This document shows, one piece after another, positions 1 to 9,816 of a DNA stretch of 64,000 nt (its first letter is position 1; every line of letters begins with the position of its first letter). The DNA is from JBFGFX01 sp965232455 (lineage in GTDB: Bacteria > Pseudomonadota > Gammaproteobacteria > Steroidobacterales > Woeseiaceae). The notes beneath the pieces are model-generated. The model saw only the letters and a program-made list of their open reading frames with translations. It was not told where the DNA came from and searched no databases. The translations under genes were made by a program, and so were the position numbers. The stretch spans positions 3,968,001 through 4,032,000 of the forward strand of contig OZ246981.1 in the NCBI GenBank assembly GCA_965232455.1, read 5' to 3'.

Positions 1-825
1 GCAGGGGGACTATCGTTCGAGGACGTGTGGTTCAACGGCTGGAAGCACCTGCCAAGGAGACGCCTGAGCGCGAAGCAGGGCGAGATCTTTACGACACTGA
101 TCGAGGACAACAAGCTGCCCTGGAACAAATGGATGAACGGCAAGGCCATTCTGCTGAAGGGCGGGGACCTGCCTGTCACGACATTAAAAGGCGGCATGAA
201 GATAACGCTGCTCTCCCCGACCCTCAAGAAGCTCGAGTCCCTGTCGCCCGTCTGGCAGAAAGAACTCGACAAACACGGTTTCGGCGGCGACAAGGCGCGC
301 AAAAGATATTATCGCCAGTTCCTGGGCGGCACGACGCCAACGATGAGTAACGTCGAGAAGCTGGCAAACTCGAAATTCGGCGCGGACGGCAGCAAACCCA
401 ACGGCAGCAGCATTGCGTTTCTTGCCGAATATGGCGGCAGGCGCGTGCTGTTTGCTGGAGACGCTCACGCCTCGGTCTTAAAATCCTCCATCTCAAAATT
501 GTTGGACGAGTCCGCCGAGGCACGCCTGAAGCTGGACGCGTTCAAGCTGCCACACCACGGCAGCCGCGCGAACGTCAGTGCCGACCTCGTCAAATTGCTG
601 GACTGCGAGCATTATCTGATATCGACCAGCGGCGCGTATTTCAAGCATCCCGACGGAGAGGCAATGGCGCGCGTCGTCATACACGGCGGAGAACAACCTA
701 CACTGCACTTCAACTACCGCACGAAGTACAACGAGTTCTGGGGCACGGCCGCCGCTCAAAAGAAATTCGGCTACCGCACGAAGTTTCCGCCGAAAGGTAA
801 GGAAGGTATTACGGTCGATTTGTAG
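1..825 (+). CDS. MBL-fold metallo-hydrolase, C-terminal part
   Basis: The reading frame is open from the first base, so the start and the HxHxDH metal site lie outside the window. What remains shows late MBL-family motifs: a V-L-F-A-G-D-A-H strand, a K-L-P-H-H-G-S motif (second metal ligand region) and a final I-S-T-S-G...K-H-P-D segment typical of ComEC-like and conflict-associated MBL proteins. It is followed after about 400 bp by a co-directional cluster of protease, cell-wall hydrolase and nitrilase-like genes. Family assignment is solid; substrate is unknown. Confidence 0.75.
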   Translation, partial: AGGLSFEDVWFNGWKHLPRRRLSAKQGEIFTTLIEDNKLPWNKWMNGKAILLKGGDLPVTTLKGGMKITLLSPTLKKLESLSPVWQKELDKHGFGGDKARKRYYRQFLGGTTPTMSNVEKLANSKFGADGSKPNGSSIAFLAEYGGRRVLFAGDAHASVLKSSISKLLDESAEARLKLDAFKLPHHGSRANVSADLVKLLDCEHYLISTSGAYFKHPDGEAMARVVIHGGEQPTLHFNYRTKYNEFWGTAAAQKKFGYRTKFPPKGKEGITVDL

Positions 826-1232
826 GGACTGACGCGTGTTCTTCTGCGCCGCAACCTGCAACTGGTGAAACGTGATGAGTGGAATCGTCGCCTTGCGACA
901 CTGCTATACTAAGAGTAAACAACCAGACGATAGGTAGGCTGAATTCTGCAAATCGCGGAAGAAAACCGGGCAAGGAGGATTTGGAATCACCATCGGACCT
1001 ACCTCCATCGCAGCGCTTCCGCTCGTAACATCGACAACACAATAAGAAATCGCTTTCTTGTAAGAATGATTCCCATGACGTGTTTGTACTCACGGGTGTA
1101 GATCGAGCTACGCGGGTCAGGAAACATCAATTAGAAGGTAATACAAAGAACACTCGCGGCTCATCGCTTGCGCGTATCACTTCCAGCCTCTGATAGCTGA
1201 CGTGCGGGAAGAACCGGGAACGGAGTTACGTC
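826..1232. other. intergenic spacer
   Basis: About 400 bp without a convincing gene between the MBL gene and the lipoprotein gene. It is more AT-rich than the flanks. No clear promoter pair, terminator or repeat was recognised. Confidence 0.5.
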
Positions 1233-3002
1233 ATGAATGAAGTATCGCTAGCAACGCGCAGCTATGAAATCCCCCGCAACAGCGCGTGGTCTGGTAAAAG
1301 ACCGCGCCGCGCGTCGATCGTGATGGTTTCAACGGCCGCCGCCGTGCTTTGCGGCTGCTCGTTGTTCGATCCCTATGTCAGCGCGACCGGCCCCGAGGTC
1401 GACCATCCGATCACTACAGGCGTCAGACTGCCTGCCTGCGAAGCAATGGAGATCAGCGCCAACAGGAGTAACACACTGGCCTGTGCTTTGGGCTGGCAGA
1501 ACGCGTATCGCGGCGCATTGAAATCTCAGGCGAAACTGAACTCGTACTCGGGTACGACATTGATCCTTGCCGCCGCCACCGCTTTGGGCATGAGCGGTAC
1601 CGGTGAAACCGGCGACGGTATTGTCTGGATCGGCGCCGGGAGTGCGGGAATTTACGGAGCGACGTCATGGCTCACCAGCAAGCCCAGGGAAGCTGCGTAC
1701 ATAGCCGGCATGAAGGCAATGAGTTGTGCGGTCACCGTGACGCGACCGCTGATGCTCAGCCAGGCAACAAGCGACTCACTGGACGCAAAGCTGACGGCCC
1801 TTCGCGATGCGCTCGCGGCGGCGCGAACCGCCCTTCGGCAGGCAACGGCGGCGACCCGGAGTTTCGAGGCGGCAAACCCGACCGGCAGCGGGGCTGCCAC
1901 GATACTGTCCCGTAGCAACGATATCCTCGCCGCGGCCGACACCGAGATCTCGGGCGCGGCCTTGAATTACGAATCCGGCCTGGAGCTGCAGGTCGCGACC
2001 GCCGAAGCGCCGGGGGCGCTTGCCGCGGCGATTCGCCGCATCAGCGCCGAGGTTGACGAACTGATATCGAAAACGACCGCCGACATACAAGCGCTTCCGG
2101 GACTGATCGACGGTCTCGCCGGTCTGTCGGGCAGCTTCACTCCGCAAGTGCAGGTAGAAGCCGATCGCGCCGACGATGTAACGGGCGTGGAAGTCCAGGC
2201 TGAGAACCTCCTGGCCGACGAACTGCGTAACAGCATTGAAACCCTGCAAACGGCGCTCGATGCCCTAGGAGCCGCGGCCACGGACGTAAGAGTACTGACG
2301 GGCGCCGCCAGACCGAAGCTGACGCAGGCGGACCTCGACGGCTGCAACATCGACGAATCGGCGATTGAAACGGATATCCGGTTGGTTCCAGACACGATCA
2401 GTAACATCGCCCCCAATACCGCGTTCACTCGAACGATAATGATAAGCGGCGGGAAGGCGCCGTACATGGCGGAAATTCTCGAAGCGCCGGTTGCCAATCT
2501 GGCCATCAGCCAACCTCAGCCGTTCGGGCCACGTGTACAAATTCGGGGTGAGAGCGGCATCCCGGCCGGGACCTATACGGTTTTTATTGCCGATGCGTCG
2601 GGTCACCAGCAGTCGTTAACGCTTACGATTCCGCCTGCCGGCGGCGGCGACGGCGGTTCCGGCGCGGAGAACCAAGGTCAGCCCGAAGACGACTTTGCAG
2701 CCAGCGCGTGTCCCGATGCGGTCAGACAGTCCGATGGATTCAACGAACTGACCGCCTTCGAGGCCGAACTCGACACCAATACACCGCGCGTCGAATGCCT
2801 GCAGCAAGCGTTGGGTATGAGCGGCGACGACGTAGACGGCGACATTGGGCCACGGACCCGCAGCGCACTTTGCCAGCGGGAAATCGTATTGGGTCGTGAC
2901 GCAACGGGCAAGTTTGAAGAAGCGTTTGTCGAAGAGCTGATCGCTCAGTGGCTCAATACGCCGGAGGGTACCGGGGCGGTATGCGACGCCGAGCCGACAT
3001 GA
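1233..3002 (+). CDS. lipoprotein with peptidoglycan-binding-like C-terminus
   Basis: 589 residues. A basic N-terminus and hydrophobic stretch end in a lipobox (V-L-C-G-C-S), with the modified Cys near residue 43, so export and lipid anchoring are likely. A Gly/Ala-rich hydrophobic segment at about residues 105-145 is followed by long Ala-rich helices. The C-terminal 80 residues carry a V-E-C-L-Q-Q-A-L-G...D-G-D-I-G-P-R-T-R-S-A-L pattern resembling PG_binding_1. It lies 34 bp upstream of a protease/cell-wall hydrolase gene, consistent with a shared envelope task. No family was recognised for the central part. Confidence 0.6.
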   Translation: MNEVSLATRSYEIPRNSAWSGKRPRRASIVMVSTAAAVLCGCSLFDPYVSATGPEVDHPITTGVRLPACEAMEISANRSNTLACALGWQNAYRGALKSQAKLNSYSGTTLILAAATALGMSGTGETGDGIVWIGAGSAGIYGATSWLTSKPREAAYIAGMKAMSCAVTVTRPLMLSQATSDSLDAKLTALRDALAAARTALRQATAATRSFEAANPTGSGAATILSRSNDILAAADTEISGAALNYESGLELQVATAEAPGALAAAIRRISAEVDELISKTTADIQALPGLIDGLAGLSGSFTPQVQVEADRADDVTGVEVQAENLLADELRNSIETLQTALDALGAAATDVRVLTGAARPKLTQADLDGCNIDESAIETDIRLVPDTISNIAPNTAFTRTIMISGGKAPYMAEILEAPVANLAISQPQPFGPRVQIRGESGIPAGTYTVFIADASGHQQSLTLTIPPAGGGDGGSGAENQGQPEDDFAASACPDAVRQSDGFNELTAFEAELDTNTPRVECLQQALGMSGDDVDGDIGPRTRSALCQREIVLGRDATGKFEEAFVEELIAQWLNTPEGTGAVCDAEPT

Positions 3003-3036
3003 AGGATACGGCCGGGTTTTCGCCGGTACCGGCCCC

Positions 3037-4128
3037 ATGATTCGGGGAGGAATGGCAGTACGCCGCACGGACGGCGAGCCTGGAACCTGTGGCGTCATCG
3101 TTCAAAGTCGGCACGATCCTGGAAAAGTATTCGTGCTCAGCAACGCTCATGTCCTCGCGTTTGCCGGCAATCTTGCCGCAAGAATTGGCGACGATATTCT
3201 TGAAGGCACATCGGGCAACACTGTTATCGCCGAACTCGAGGCGTGGTCCGGTTTGTTGAGTGGCGAATCACTTACCGATGCGGCAATCGCCCAGGTCAAT
3301 CAACCTGACGATGCCGAGTTCTCGATTGTCGATCTCGGCCGGCCCCGGTACGACCCCGCCGTTCGCCCATTTGTCGGGATGCCGGTGCGCATGCGCGGCG
3401 CACCCGGCGAATTGATCACCGCGACGGTACATCGCACACAGGCGTCACAAGACCATTCCCTGTTCATTCCAATGCGCGGCGAGATGCAGGTTCGTTTTTC
3501 GGACCAGCTGGTAATCAAGTACGACACTCCGCGTCCCGCACTGCTGTCCGGATACAGCGGTTCGGCGGTCGTTGACGAGAATAACCACCTGCTGGGCCTG
3601 TTCTGGATGGGCAGCCGAAACTTCGGTCTTGTTTGCAAGATCGAACATGTCTTCGAGGAGTTCCAGGTAAACCTTGCCGGCAACGTTGCGGCTGTCCCCG
3701 CATCAGCGGCCAGTTTGGCGGCGCCCGGCGACGATACGGTTGACATACTGGCAAAAACCGTATGGGGAGAGGCTCGGGGCGAACCCCCCGAAGGCAGAGA
3801 GGCCGTTGCTTCGGTTATTGTCAATCGGGCGGCGCGCCGTCCCGCGGCGTGGTGGGGATCCACGATAAAAGAGGTCTGTCTGAAGCCGTGGCAATTCTCG
3901 TGCTGGAACGAAAACGATCCGAACAGGGCATTACTCGACAGCGCGCACGAAACGGAAGAATTCGGGGAGATCGAGAGAATTGCGCAGTTGGCCGTAGAGG
4001 GCAACCTGACAGACCTTACCGACGGAGCCACTCATTACCATACTCGAAACATCAATCCGCACTGGTCTGCAAACAAGCAACCGTGTGCGGAAATCGGCGA
4101 TCACAAATTCTATAACGACATCGAGTAG
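3037..4128 (+). CDS. trypsin-like protease fused to SleB-type cell-wall hydrolase
   Basis: 363 residues, two domains. Residues 1-215 look like a trypsin-fold peptidase: His38 in L-S-N-A-H-V-L, Asp81 in T-D-A-A-I-A, and Ser174 in G-Y-S-G-S-A-V. Residues 230-363 match the Hydrolase_2 (SleB/CwlJ) family, with Glu245 in V-W-G-E-A-R-G-E as the likely catalytic acid and the typical T-H-Y-H...W and H-K-F-Y pattern. There is no signal peptide, so the protein may be cytosolic until triggered. It sits between a lipoprotein and a two-TM protein. Fusion of a protease to a muramidase-like domain suggests a self-directed effector, by inference. Confidence 0.7.
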   Translation: MIRGGMAVRRTDGEPGTCGVIVQSRHDPGKVFVLSNAHVLAFAGNLAARIGDDILEGTSGNTVIAELEAWSGLLSGESLTDAAIAQVNQPDDAEFSIVDLGRPRYDPAVRPFVGMPVRMRGAPGELITATVHRTQASQDHSLFIPMRGEMQVRFSDQLVIKYDTPRPALLSGYSGSAVVDENNHLLGLFWMGSRNFGLVCKIEHVFEEFQVNLAGNVAAVPASAASLAAPGDDTVDILAKTVWGEARGEPPEGREAVASVIVNRAARRPAAWWGSTIKEVCLKPWQFSCWNENDPNRALLDSAHETEEFGEIERIAQLAVEGNLTDLTDGATHYHTRNINPHWSANKQPCAEIGDHKFYNDIE

Positions 4129-4152
4129 CTCTTCAGACTCGGGAGGCCGTTA

Positions 4153-5100
4153 ATGACCAGCATCAACGCGTACGACTTTGAGCAAGCCAGCGCAAAAGCG
4201 TTCAGGGGTGGTTCAAAAGCCGAGCAAGACTGCCAGAAGATGATCTCACGCCTGAACCTGAAGGACGAAATGAACGGGCCGATCGGTACGCTCGGGCCCC
4301 TTTTCAAGGAATATGTGACCGAGATTCAGCGAAACATCGTCTGGTATCAAAGCAAACTGTGGCGGGAGCGCCTCAAGAGAGCGTGGTACATCATCTTCAG
4401 CTTCGCGTTGCTCATCACCGTGCCCATCTTTGTCGTGTTCATTCCCGAGTTGGTGCAGAGGTTTGTCGCCACGGGGAACGACCCGACAGTCCAAAACGTG
4501 ACAGCCCAGAACGTGACAGCGCAGTTAACTGCCGTACTTACATCGCTGCTGGCGCTTCACCGCACCGTGTCAACATGGCTCGACAAGCGTAAAGTCGCCG
4601 GTCGCTGGGCGCAGACCAGCGCCCAGCTGAAAGAATTGGTCTGGTCGTTTCACCGTGAATGGGATCCGCGTGACATTACGCCGGCCGTGAAAGGCGAACT
4701 GGAAAAGAGACTGCGGGACGACATCGCCAAGGCCAGAAAACTGACAAGCGACGAACAGGTGTTTTTCTTCGAGAACATGTCATACCCGAACATCGATATT
4801 GCGTCCGTACTGAAGTCGAGTCGCGCGGCAGCCGAGCAAATCGTTACCGACAACGCTTCGGCAGAAATCAAAAGAATGGACGAACAGGCCAAACGGAGGA
4901 TGGCTGTCTCGAGGGCTCAGGCGCTGGTCAATGAATACCGCGCACTGATTGAGGAGCGACAGGCGGAGTTTCGCGACGCTCTCGCCGATAACGACAAGGC
5001 GAAGATAACGAGGCTGAACAGCGAACTGGGCGACCTCTACAAGAAGTTGAACGCTGCAGAGCTCGACAGGGCGACCGCGTTGGCCGACGCCGCACAATAG
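4153..5100 (+). CDS. two-TM coiled-coil membrane protein (SLATT-like)
   Basis: 315 residues with no signal peptide. Two predicted membrane helices lie at about residues 78-98 and 122-138, separated by an N/Q/T-rich loop with a short repeat of V-T-A-Q-N. A long charged helical region follows, ending in a coiled coil at about residues 225-310. Two TM helices followed by a cytoplasmic helical extension recall SLATT/DUF4231 pore-forming effectors of nucleotide-signalling conflict systems, but I see no diagnostic motif. The gene starts 24 bp after the protease gene and 48 bp before the nitrilase gene, so all are probably co-transcribed. Confidence 0.5.
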   Translation: MTSINAYDFEQASAKAFRGGSKAEQDCQKMISRLNLKDEMNGPIGTLGPLFKEYVTEIQRNIVWYQSKLWRERLKRAWYIIFSFALLITVPIFVVFIPELVQRFVATGNDPTVQNVTAQNVTAQLTAVLTSLLALHRTVSTWLDKRKVAGRWAQTSAQLKELVWSFHREWDPRDITPAVKGELEKRLRDDIAKARKLTSDEQVFFFENMSYPNIDIASVLKSSRAAAEQIVTDNASAEIKRMDEQAKRRMAVSRAQALVNEYRALIEERQAEFRDALADNDKAKITRLNSELGDLYKKLNAAELDRATALADAAQ

Positions 5101-5148
5101 CACGGTATGAATTCGGGCTGAGCGGCGCATCCACCGAAGAACGGTCCT

Positions 5149-6975
5149 ATGAAAACCGCAGAACGCTGGGATAAGAACACGCTGGGCGAATTGATGAACT
5201 TCATGGCGCCCGCCCTCTGGCGCGGGAAGAGCGTTCCGCGAGTCCTCGCACAGCGTCGACGGGCCCCGGGGTGGCCACCGGACGTGTTTGCGATGTGCGC
5301 CGCAGCGTTGCATGCGACGGGGGCGCATCGAAGACTGTTCTCGGACAAAGGGGTTGGCGACCATCCCGTGGCCGATACACACAGCTGGCCGCGTCGGGCC
5401 AGAGAAATTGGCGCGTCCTGGAAGGACGCCATAAACAGCCTCAACCGTGACCAGTTGGACAAGGGGAACGGGAACCGGTCTCTTGCCTCGCAGCTCAACG
5501 CCAACCCGGCGCTGCTGAAAAACCGTTCCGGCGAGCTGGACGAGTGGTGGCGGCGATTGATCCATTTCGGCCAGACTCCGCTCGCCGACCTCTTCGACCA
5601 TGAAGAGATTCCGGCGTTGTTGATGCAGATCCTCGTGGTGGCGGATGAGGCGTCGGCGGGCATAGGAATTACGCGCTTCAAGCGTAACAGGACTTTTCTG
5701 ATGTTTGTCGACAGCGCAATGGCCGGCAACCGGAATCGCAGTTGTTGCGCCGACGTCTCATTGCAAAGAGCGAGCGTGCTTCCGAAACAACATACGCCGA
5801 CCAAAGGTCTGACGCTGCGATCGTTGACTCACCATCTCTCTTATGTTCCTTCGAGCGGCGTGTCGGTAGAGTGGCTGGGGCAACTGGAAAACCGGTCGGA
5901 TAGTGATGAACCGCAGACTGAGGTCAATTTGTTATTGGCCCCCTGGCCGGTGAAATTCTCACCATCCAACTTCCATAGCCTCGATTCGGGATTCGCAGGC
6001 GACTATGAACTTTTCGGTTATTGGCCGGAGTCGGATGCAGATGACGAGAAAAACGGACGTGAATGTCAGGCGCTCACGCACTATCTCGACGAGGCGTACA
6101 GACAAGCACTTTTTCACGTAGACAAACTTCACATGCTGGTCATGCCGGAAATGTCGGTTACCCAGCGCCAATACGCTACCGTGGTCGAACCCTGGGCAAT
6201 TACCAAGGGGGTTGCCGTTGTGGCTGGTGTGTGCGACCGCAAGCAGGGAAAGGACCGGATGTTGCACTACAACCGCTGCATACTGCAGACAGGCGGGCTT
6301 TCCAAGCTCAGGGACCGGTGGGGTGACCTGAGTGTTGGAGAGGCCATCCCGAAAGGAAACCCGCTCGCGGAATTTCGAGTCGAGCAATCCAAGCACCATC
6401 GGTGGTTGTTGGATCGGTCGCAGATAGTCCAGTACGGACTGAGCGGCCGCATTCCGGCGTTCATTGGCAGGAAATACTGGGAAGATATCTGCATTGACGA
6501 GAATCACATGAAAATCGTGACCGTTCTCGGCTGGCTAACCTGCGGAGCGTTGATTTGTGAAGACCTGGCCAGACAGGACAACGTGTCCGAAACCATCCGA
6601 TCAATCGGACCCAATCTCATGATCGCCATTCTGATGGACGGCCCACAGATCAGGCAGCGTTGGCCGGCCAAGTATGCGTCTGTCCTTGCGGAAGACCCGG
6701 GCTCCTCGGTGCTCACGCTGACCAGTCTTGCCATGACGCACATGAGTCGACCCGCTCCGGGCCACGTTGACCGGTCCGGAGTGGTTGCGCTCTGGCACGA
6801 CGCCCAGCATGGCGAGGTGGAAATTGAAATGACCGGGAAACAAAACGCCGCCGTCTTGAGTCTAATCCGGCACGGGGCGGAGGAACTTACAGCCGATGGT
6901 AGAAGTGACGACGGGGTCGCATACCAACCGGTGTTCGCAGGCTACAATGGTCTCGAGGTTTCGCCAAATCAATGA
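5149..6975 (+). CDS. large nitrilase-superfamily (C-N hydrolase) protein
   Basis: 608 residues. The second half carries the Glu-Lys-Cys triad of the nitrilase superfamily in the expected order: Glu334 in L-V-M-P-E-M, Lys415 in Q-S-K-H-H-R-W, and Cys470 in A-L-I-C-E-D-L-A-R. The first ~270 residues are Trp/Arg-rich, apparently helical, and match nothing I know. Normal nitrilases are about 260-300 residues, so this is an elongated form. Nitrilase domains occur in some bacterial defence proteins (for example DRT1-type reverse transcriptases), which makes the protease/MBL neighbourhood suggestive. Substrate unknown. Confidence 0.6.
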   Translation: MKTAERWDKNTLGELMNFMAPALWRGKSVPRVLAQRRRAPGWPPDVFAMCAAALHATGAHRRLFSDKGVGDHPVADTHSWPRRAREIGASWKDAINSLNRDQLDKGNGNRSLASQLNANPALLKNRSGELDEWWRRLIHFGQTPLADLFDHEEIPALLMQILVVADEASAGIGITRFKRNRTFLMFVDSAMAGNRNRSCCADVSLQRASVLPKQHTPTKGLTLRSLTHHLSYVPSSGVSVEWLGQLENRSDSDEPQTEVNLLLAPWPVKFSPSNFHSLDSGFAGDYELFGYWPESDADDEKNGRECQALTHYLDEAYRQALFHVDKLHMLVMPEMSVTQRQYATVVEPWAITKGVAVVAGVCDRKQGKDRMLHYNRCILQTGGLSKLRDRWGDLSVGEAIPKGNPLAEFRVEQSKHHRWLLDRSQIVQYGLSGRIPAFIGRKYWEDICIDENHMKIVTVLGWLTCGALICEDLARQDNVSETIRSIGPNLMIAILMDGPQIRQRWPAKYASVLAEDPGSSVLTLTSLAMTHMSRPAPGHVDRSGVVALWHDAQHGEVEIEMTGKQNAAVLSLIRHGAEELTADGRSDDGVAYQPVFAGYNGLEVSPNQ

Positions 6976-7089
6976 CATACAGGAATTTACCGTACCACCG
7001 AGTCTTGATTTCCGGCCGGCCCGACCGCACACTGGATGGTGTGGGAATCAACCCGTTACGTAACATAGCAACACGCTAGAGGACGTCCG

Positions 7090-7302
7090 ATGATTACATC
7101 AGATTTTGCAACTCTGGTGAGCCTGGCCAGCGAGGCGAATCAGGCCAAGCCTTCGCGACGGCTGTTGGATGAACTGGCCAACAGCGTATCGGAAGAAGCC
7201 AAGGAAGTGGCGGAAGCGATTTCCCAGGGGTCCAAGGTTTCATTGAACGAAGACCAGAAGAAGTACTTCGACGCAATCGTCGAACTCGCCGCCGAAACGT
7301 AA
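7090..7302 (+). CDS. small acidic helical protein
   Basis: 70 residues, rich in Glu, Ala, Ser and Lys, predicted mostly helical, with no TM segment or Cys. It follows the nitrilase-like gene by 114 bp on the same strand and is the last gene before the convergent regulator, so it may close the cluster. No family was recognised. A role as regulator, antidote or substrate of the upstream enzymes is speculation. Confidence 0.45.
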   Translation: MITSDFATLVSLASEANQAKPSRRLLDELANSVSEEAKEVAEAISQGSKVSLNEDQKKYFDAIVELAAET

Positions 7303-7346
7303 CAAATCGTTCTGCGCTGTTGGATCTGTTACAGGCCTCCTCGGCG

Positions 7347-9689
7347 CTATTTTTCGCTACCGGTTGAATCTTTCGCAAGCGCCTGCGCCTCCTCCATCAA
7401 TGCCGCCGAACGCTCGGCATCGCCGGTCGCCCGCGCGTATCTTGCCTGCAGCTCGAGAATCTTCGCGCTGGGTTCCTGCTCGATGACGTACCCGAGCAGC
7501 GGTTCGACGGCCGCGGTGTTTCCCTGATCGAGATACAGATTTGCGAGTTTTACCGCGATCTCCGTTTTCTCGGAGGAGAAACCCGTCGTCTCGACGTGCT
7601 CCAGCGCCTGTTCATAAAACTGAACGGCCTGGGGTACGTTCTCCTTCAACACGGCAACGTCCCCCGCGTACTGCATCGCTTCGATCGCGGGCTCGGGAAA
7701 ATCCTCGGCCAGCGCGTCCGCAAGCACGGCGTGAATGCGTGACTCGGCGTCGTCGAGCTTGTTCTCGTCCTTGTCGAGCAGCGCCAGGCGCAGTTCGACC
7801 TGTGCGGCCCTGGAGCGATCTTCGATGGAAATGAAGACGTCACGTGATTCGGCAAACGCTTCGCGGGCGGCGGACATGTTGCCGAGCCCACGTTCCGCGG
7901 CCGCGAGCTGGGCGAGACCGGTGGCGATGAACAGTGCGTCGTTGGCCTCGCGCGCGATCTCGACCGCTTCGCTGGAGGCGGCTCTCGCATCCTCGAAGCG
8001 GTCCTCCCGCTCGTAGAGAACGGACAGCATGCCGAGGATCCGCCCCTGTCCGACGCGATCACCGATGTCGCGCCGGATGGCAAGCGACTGTAAATGCAGG
8101 TCTTCCGCTTCGACAAACCGCCCCTGCAGACGGCGCAGGAAGCCGTAATTGTTCAGCATCATGGCTTCGTTGCGCTTGTCGCCGATGCCGCGGAAACTGA
8201 CCAACGCATCGTCGAGGTGCTCCTCGGCTTCGTCGAGTTTCCCGTCGTTCATCGCAATGTTTGCGAGCGTCGAATAGATCTGACCGGGCAGGAGCTCCCA
8301 TTCGATTTGTCGAAAGGCGAGCGTCGCGCGCGCCAGCAGGTCGCGCGCCAGGGCGAAGTCGCGACGGTCCTTCGCGAGGATGGCCATCGAAACGGACAGG
8401 CGTCCGATTTCCAGCTTGTCGTCCACGCGTTCCGCGATCTCGATGCCCTGCCGATAGGTCGCGTCCGCCAGCTCGAGCCGCCCGGTGCGGTGATAGACCG
8501 TGCCGAGCTTGGCCAGGACTTCGGCATGCAGGCTGTCGCTGTTTTGCACGTCGTCACCGTCGAGAATGCGTTTGAACGCGGCCTCGGCCTCCTCCCATTC
8601 GCCTAAACGATACGCGCAGTCGGCACGCCCGATGCGGGCGCGCGTCACGCCCTGGTTGCGCGCCAGCACGACGTCGAACAGGGGTTTTGCCTCGGCGCAG
8701 CGGCCCTCGAGTGCAATGCTCATCGCGCGCGCGTACGCCTCGTTGATGAACGGGTCGTCGTCGATTGCGTCGATGCCTTCGGCCAGCGCCTGGCGCCGGC
8801 CGCTCAACAGCGTCGTCACGCCGCGAACCATGCCTTGAACGAGCGCGGTGCTTTGCTCCGACACCATCGTGGAGCGGTTGCGCCGCCCGTCGTTTCCCAC
8901 CAGCGTGTAATTCAGCCGCAGCCCGCCGACCGTCTGCTCCAGTTCCGAGACCAGCACGTGACTTGCTCCGTGCGAGCGGCGGAGCCGATCGATGTGCGCC
9001 TCGGCGTCGGCCGCGTCGAGGCTGCCGCTCCAGCCCATGTTCTCGACGAAGCTGACGACGTCGGCGGCGCGGACGACGTTCAGTTGGGCGGCGTCGACGA
9101 ACAGGTCGTTGGCCAAACCCATCAAGCCGAACTTCGCCCAGCCGAGGTCGGCGTCATCGGTGTTGTTGACGACAGGTAACACCGCGATGCGGACGTTGCC
9201 GTCGTCCACCGGTTGGCGCCAGAGCGCCGCGATGCCGACGGCAAGCAGAACGGCCGCGGCCAGTAACAGCCGGCGCAGCCGGGAAGGCATTCTGCTCCCG
9301 GAAGCCTCCGCGGTCGATCGCGCGGCCGGTTCGGCGGCCTGCCCGGTGTCCCTCACGTCCTCCTCGAGCGGCGCGATGAACTGGTAGCCGTGCCCGTGCA
9401 CGGTGCGGATCACCGCCTGCTCGTCGGCGTCGTCGCCGACGGCCCGCCGGGCTTTCATGATGGCCCGGGTCAGCGACGTCTCGGACACGACCACGGTTTT
9501 CCAGACCGCGTCCTGGAGAGCGTCCTTGTCCACCGCCCGGTGACGCTCCTCGATCAGGAACGCCAGCAGATCGAAGACCCTGGGCTCCAGCTGAACCTGC
9601 TTGCCGCCCCGGGTGAGCCGGCGAGTGTCGAGATCGAACTCGCAGTCGCGAAATCGATAATACTTTTTTGCATCGGGCGCCACGGTCAT
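7347..9689 (-). CDS. CadC-like winged-helix regulator with TM segment and TPR domain
   Basis: 780 residues. Residues ~10-105 are an OmpR/PhoB-type winged helix (typical F-D-L-L-A-F-L-I-E and H-G-H-G-Y-Q-F-I ending). A single TM helix lies near residues 138-156. A globular segment then precedes many TPR-type helical repeats from about residue 300 to the end. This is the common one-component membrane-bound transcription factor layout of marine gammaproteobacteria, related to CadC and ToxR. It is divergent from mddA, 127 bp away from that start, so it may control it. The signal sensed is unknown. Confidence 0.85.
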   Translation of the reverse strand: MTVAPDAKKYYRFRDCEFDLDTRRLTRGGKQVQLEPRVFDLLAFLIEERHRAVDKDALQDAVWKTVVVSETSLTRAIMKARRAVGDDADEQAVIRTVHGHGYQFIAPLEEDVRDTGQAAEPAARSTAEASGSRMPSRLRRLLLAAAVLLAVGIAALWRQPVDDGNVRIAVLPVVNNTDDADLGWAKFGLMGLANDLFVDAAQLNVVRAADVVSFVENMGWSGSLDAADAEAHIDRLRRSHGASHVLVSELEQTVGGLRLNYTLVGNDGRRNRSTMVSEQSTALVQGMVRGVTTLLSGRRQALAEGIDAIDDDPFINEAYARAMSIALEGRCAEAKPLFDVVLARNQGVTRARIGRADCAYRLGEWEEAEAAFKRILDGDDVQNSDSLHAEVLAKLGTVYHRTGRLELADATYRQGIEIAERVDDKLEIGRLSVSMAILAKDRRDFALARDLLARATLAFRQIEWELLPGQIYSTLANIAMNDGKLDEAEEHLDDALVSFRGIGDKRNEAMMLNNYGFLRRLQGRFVEAEDLHLQSLAIRRDIGDRVGQGRILGMLSVLYEREDRFEDARAASSEAVEIAREANDALFIATGLAQLAAAERGLGNMSAAREAFAESRDVFISIEDRSRAAQVELRLALLDKDENKLDDAESRIHAVLADALAEDFPEPAIEAMQYAGDVAVLKENVPQAVQFYEQALEHVETTGFSSEKTEIAVKLANLYLDQGNTAAVEPLLGYVIEQEPSAKILELQARYARATGDAERSAALMEEAQALAKDSTGSEK

Positions 9690-9816
9690 TACATCGTCAC
9701 CGTATCGTCAGACGTCCGTCACGACTCGCCGCGCGTTCTCCGCGACACTGCGCCCATGCTCAATGAGCGTAGTGATTTCAACGACTTGTAATGAGATTCG
9801 CAACGGAGGAACCATC

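Noticed and set aside
4780..5804. Minus-strand reading frames of up to 273 codons opposite the two-TM and nitrilase-like genes
   Set aside because: They are shadows of plus-strand genes that show clear domain motifs and spacing; the minus frames show no motif.
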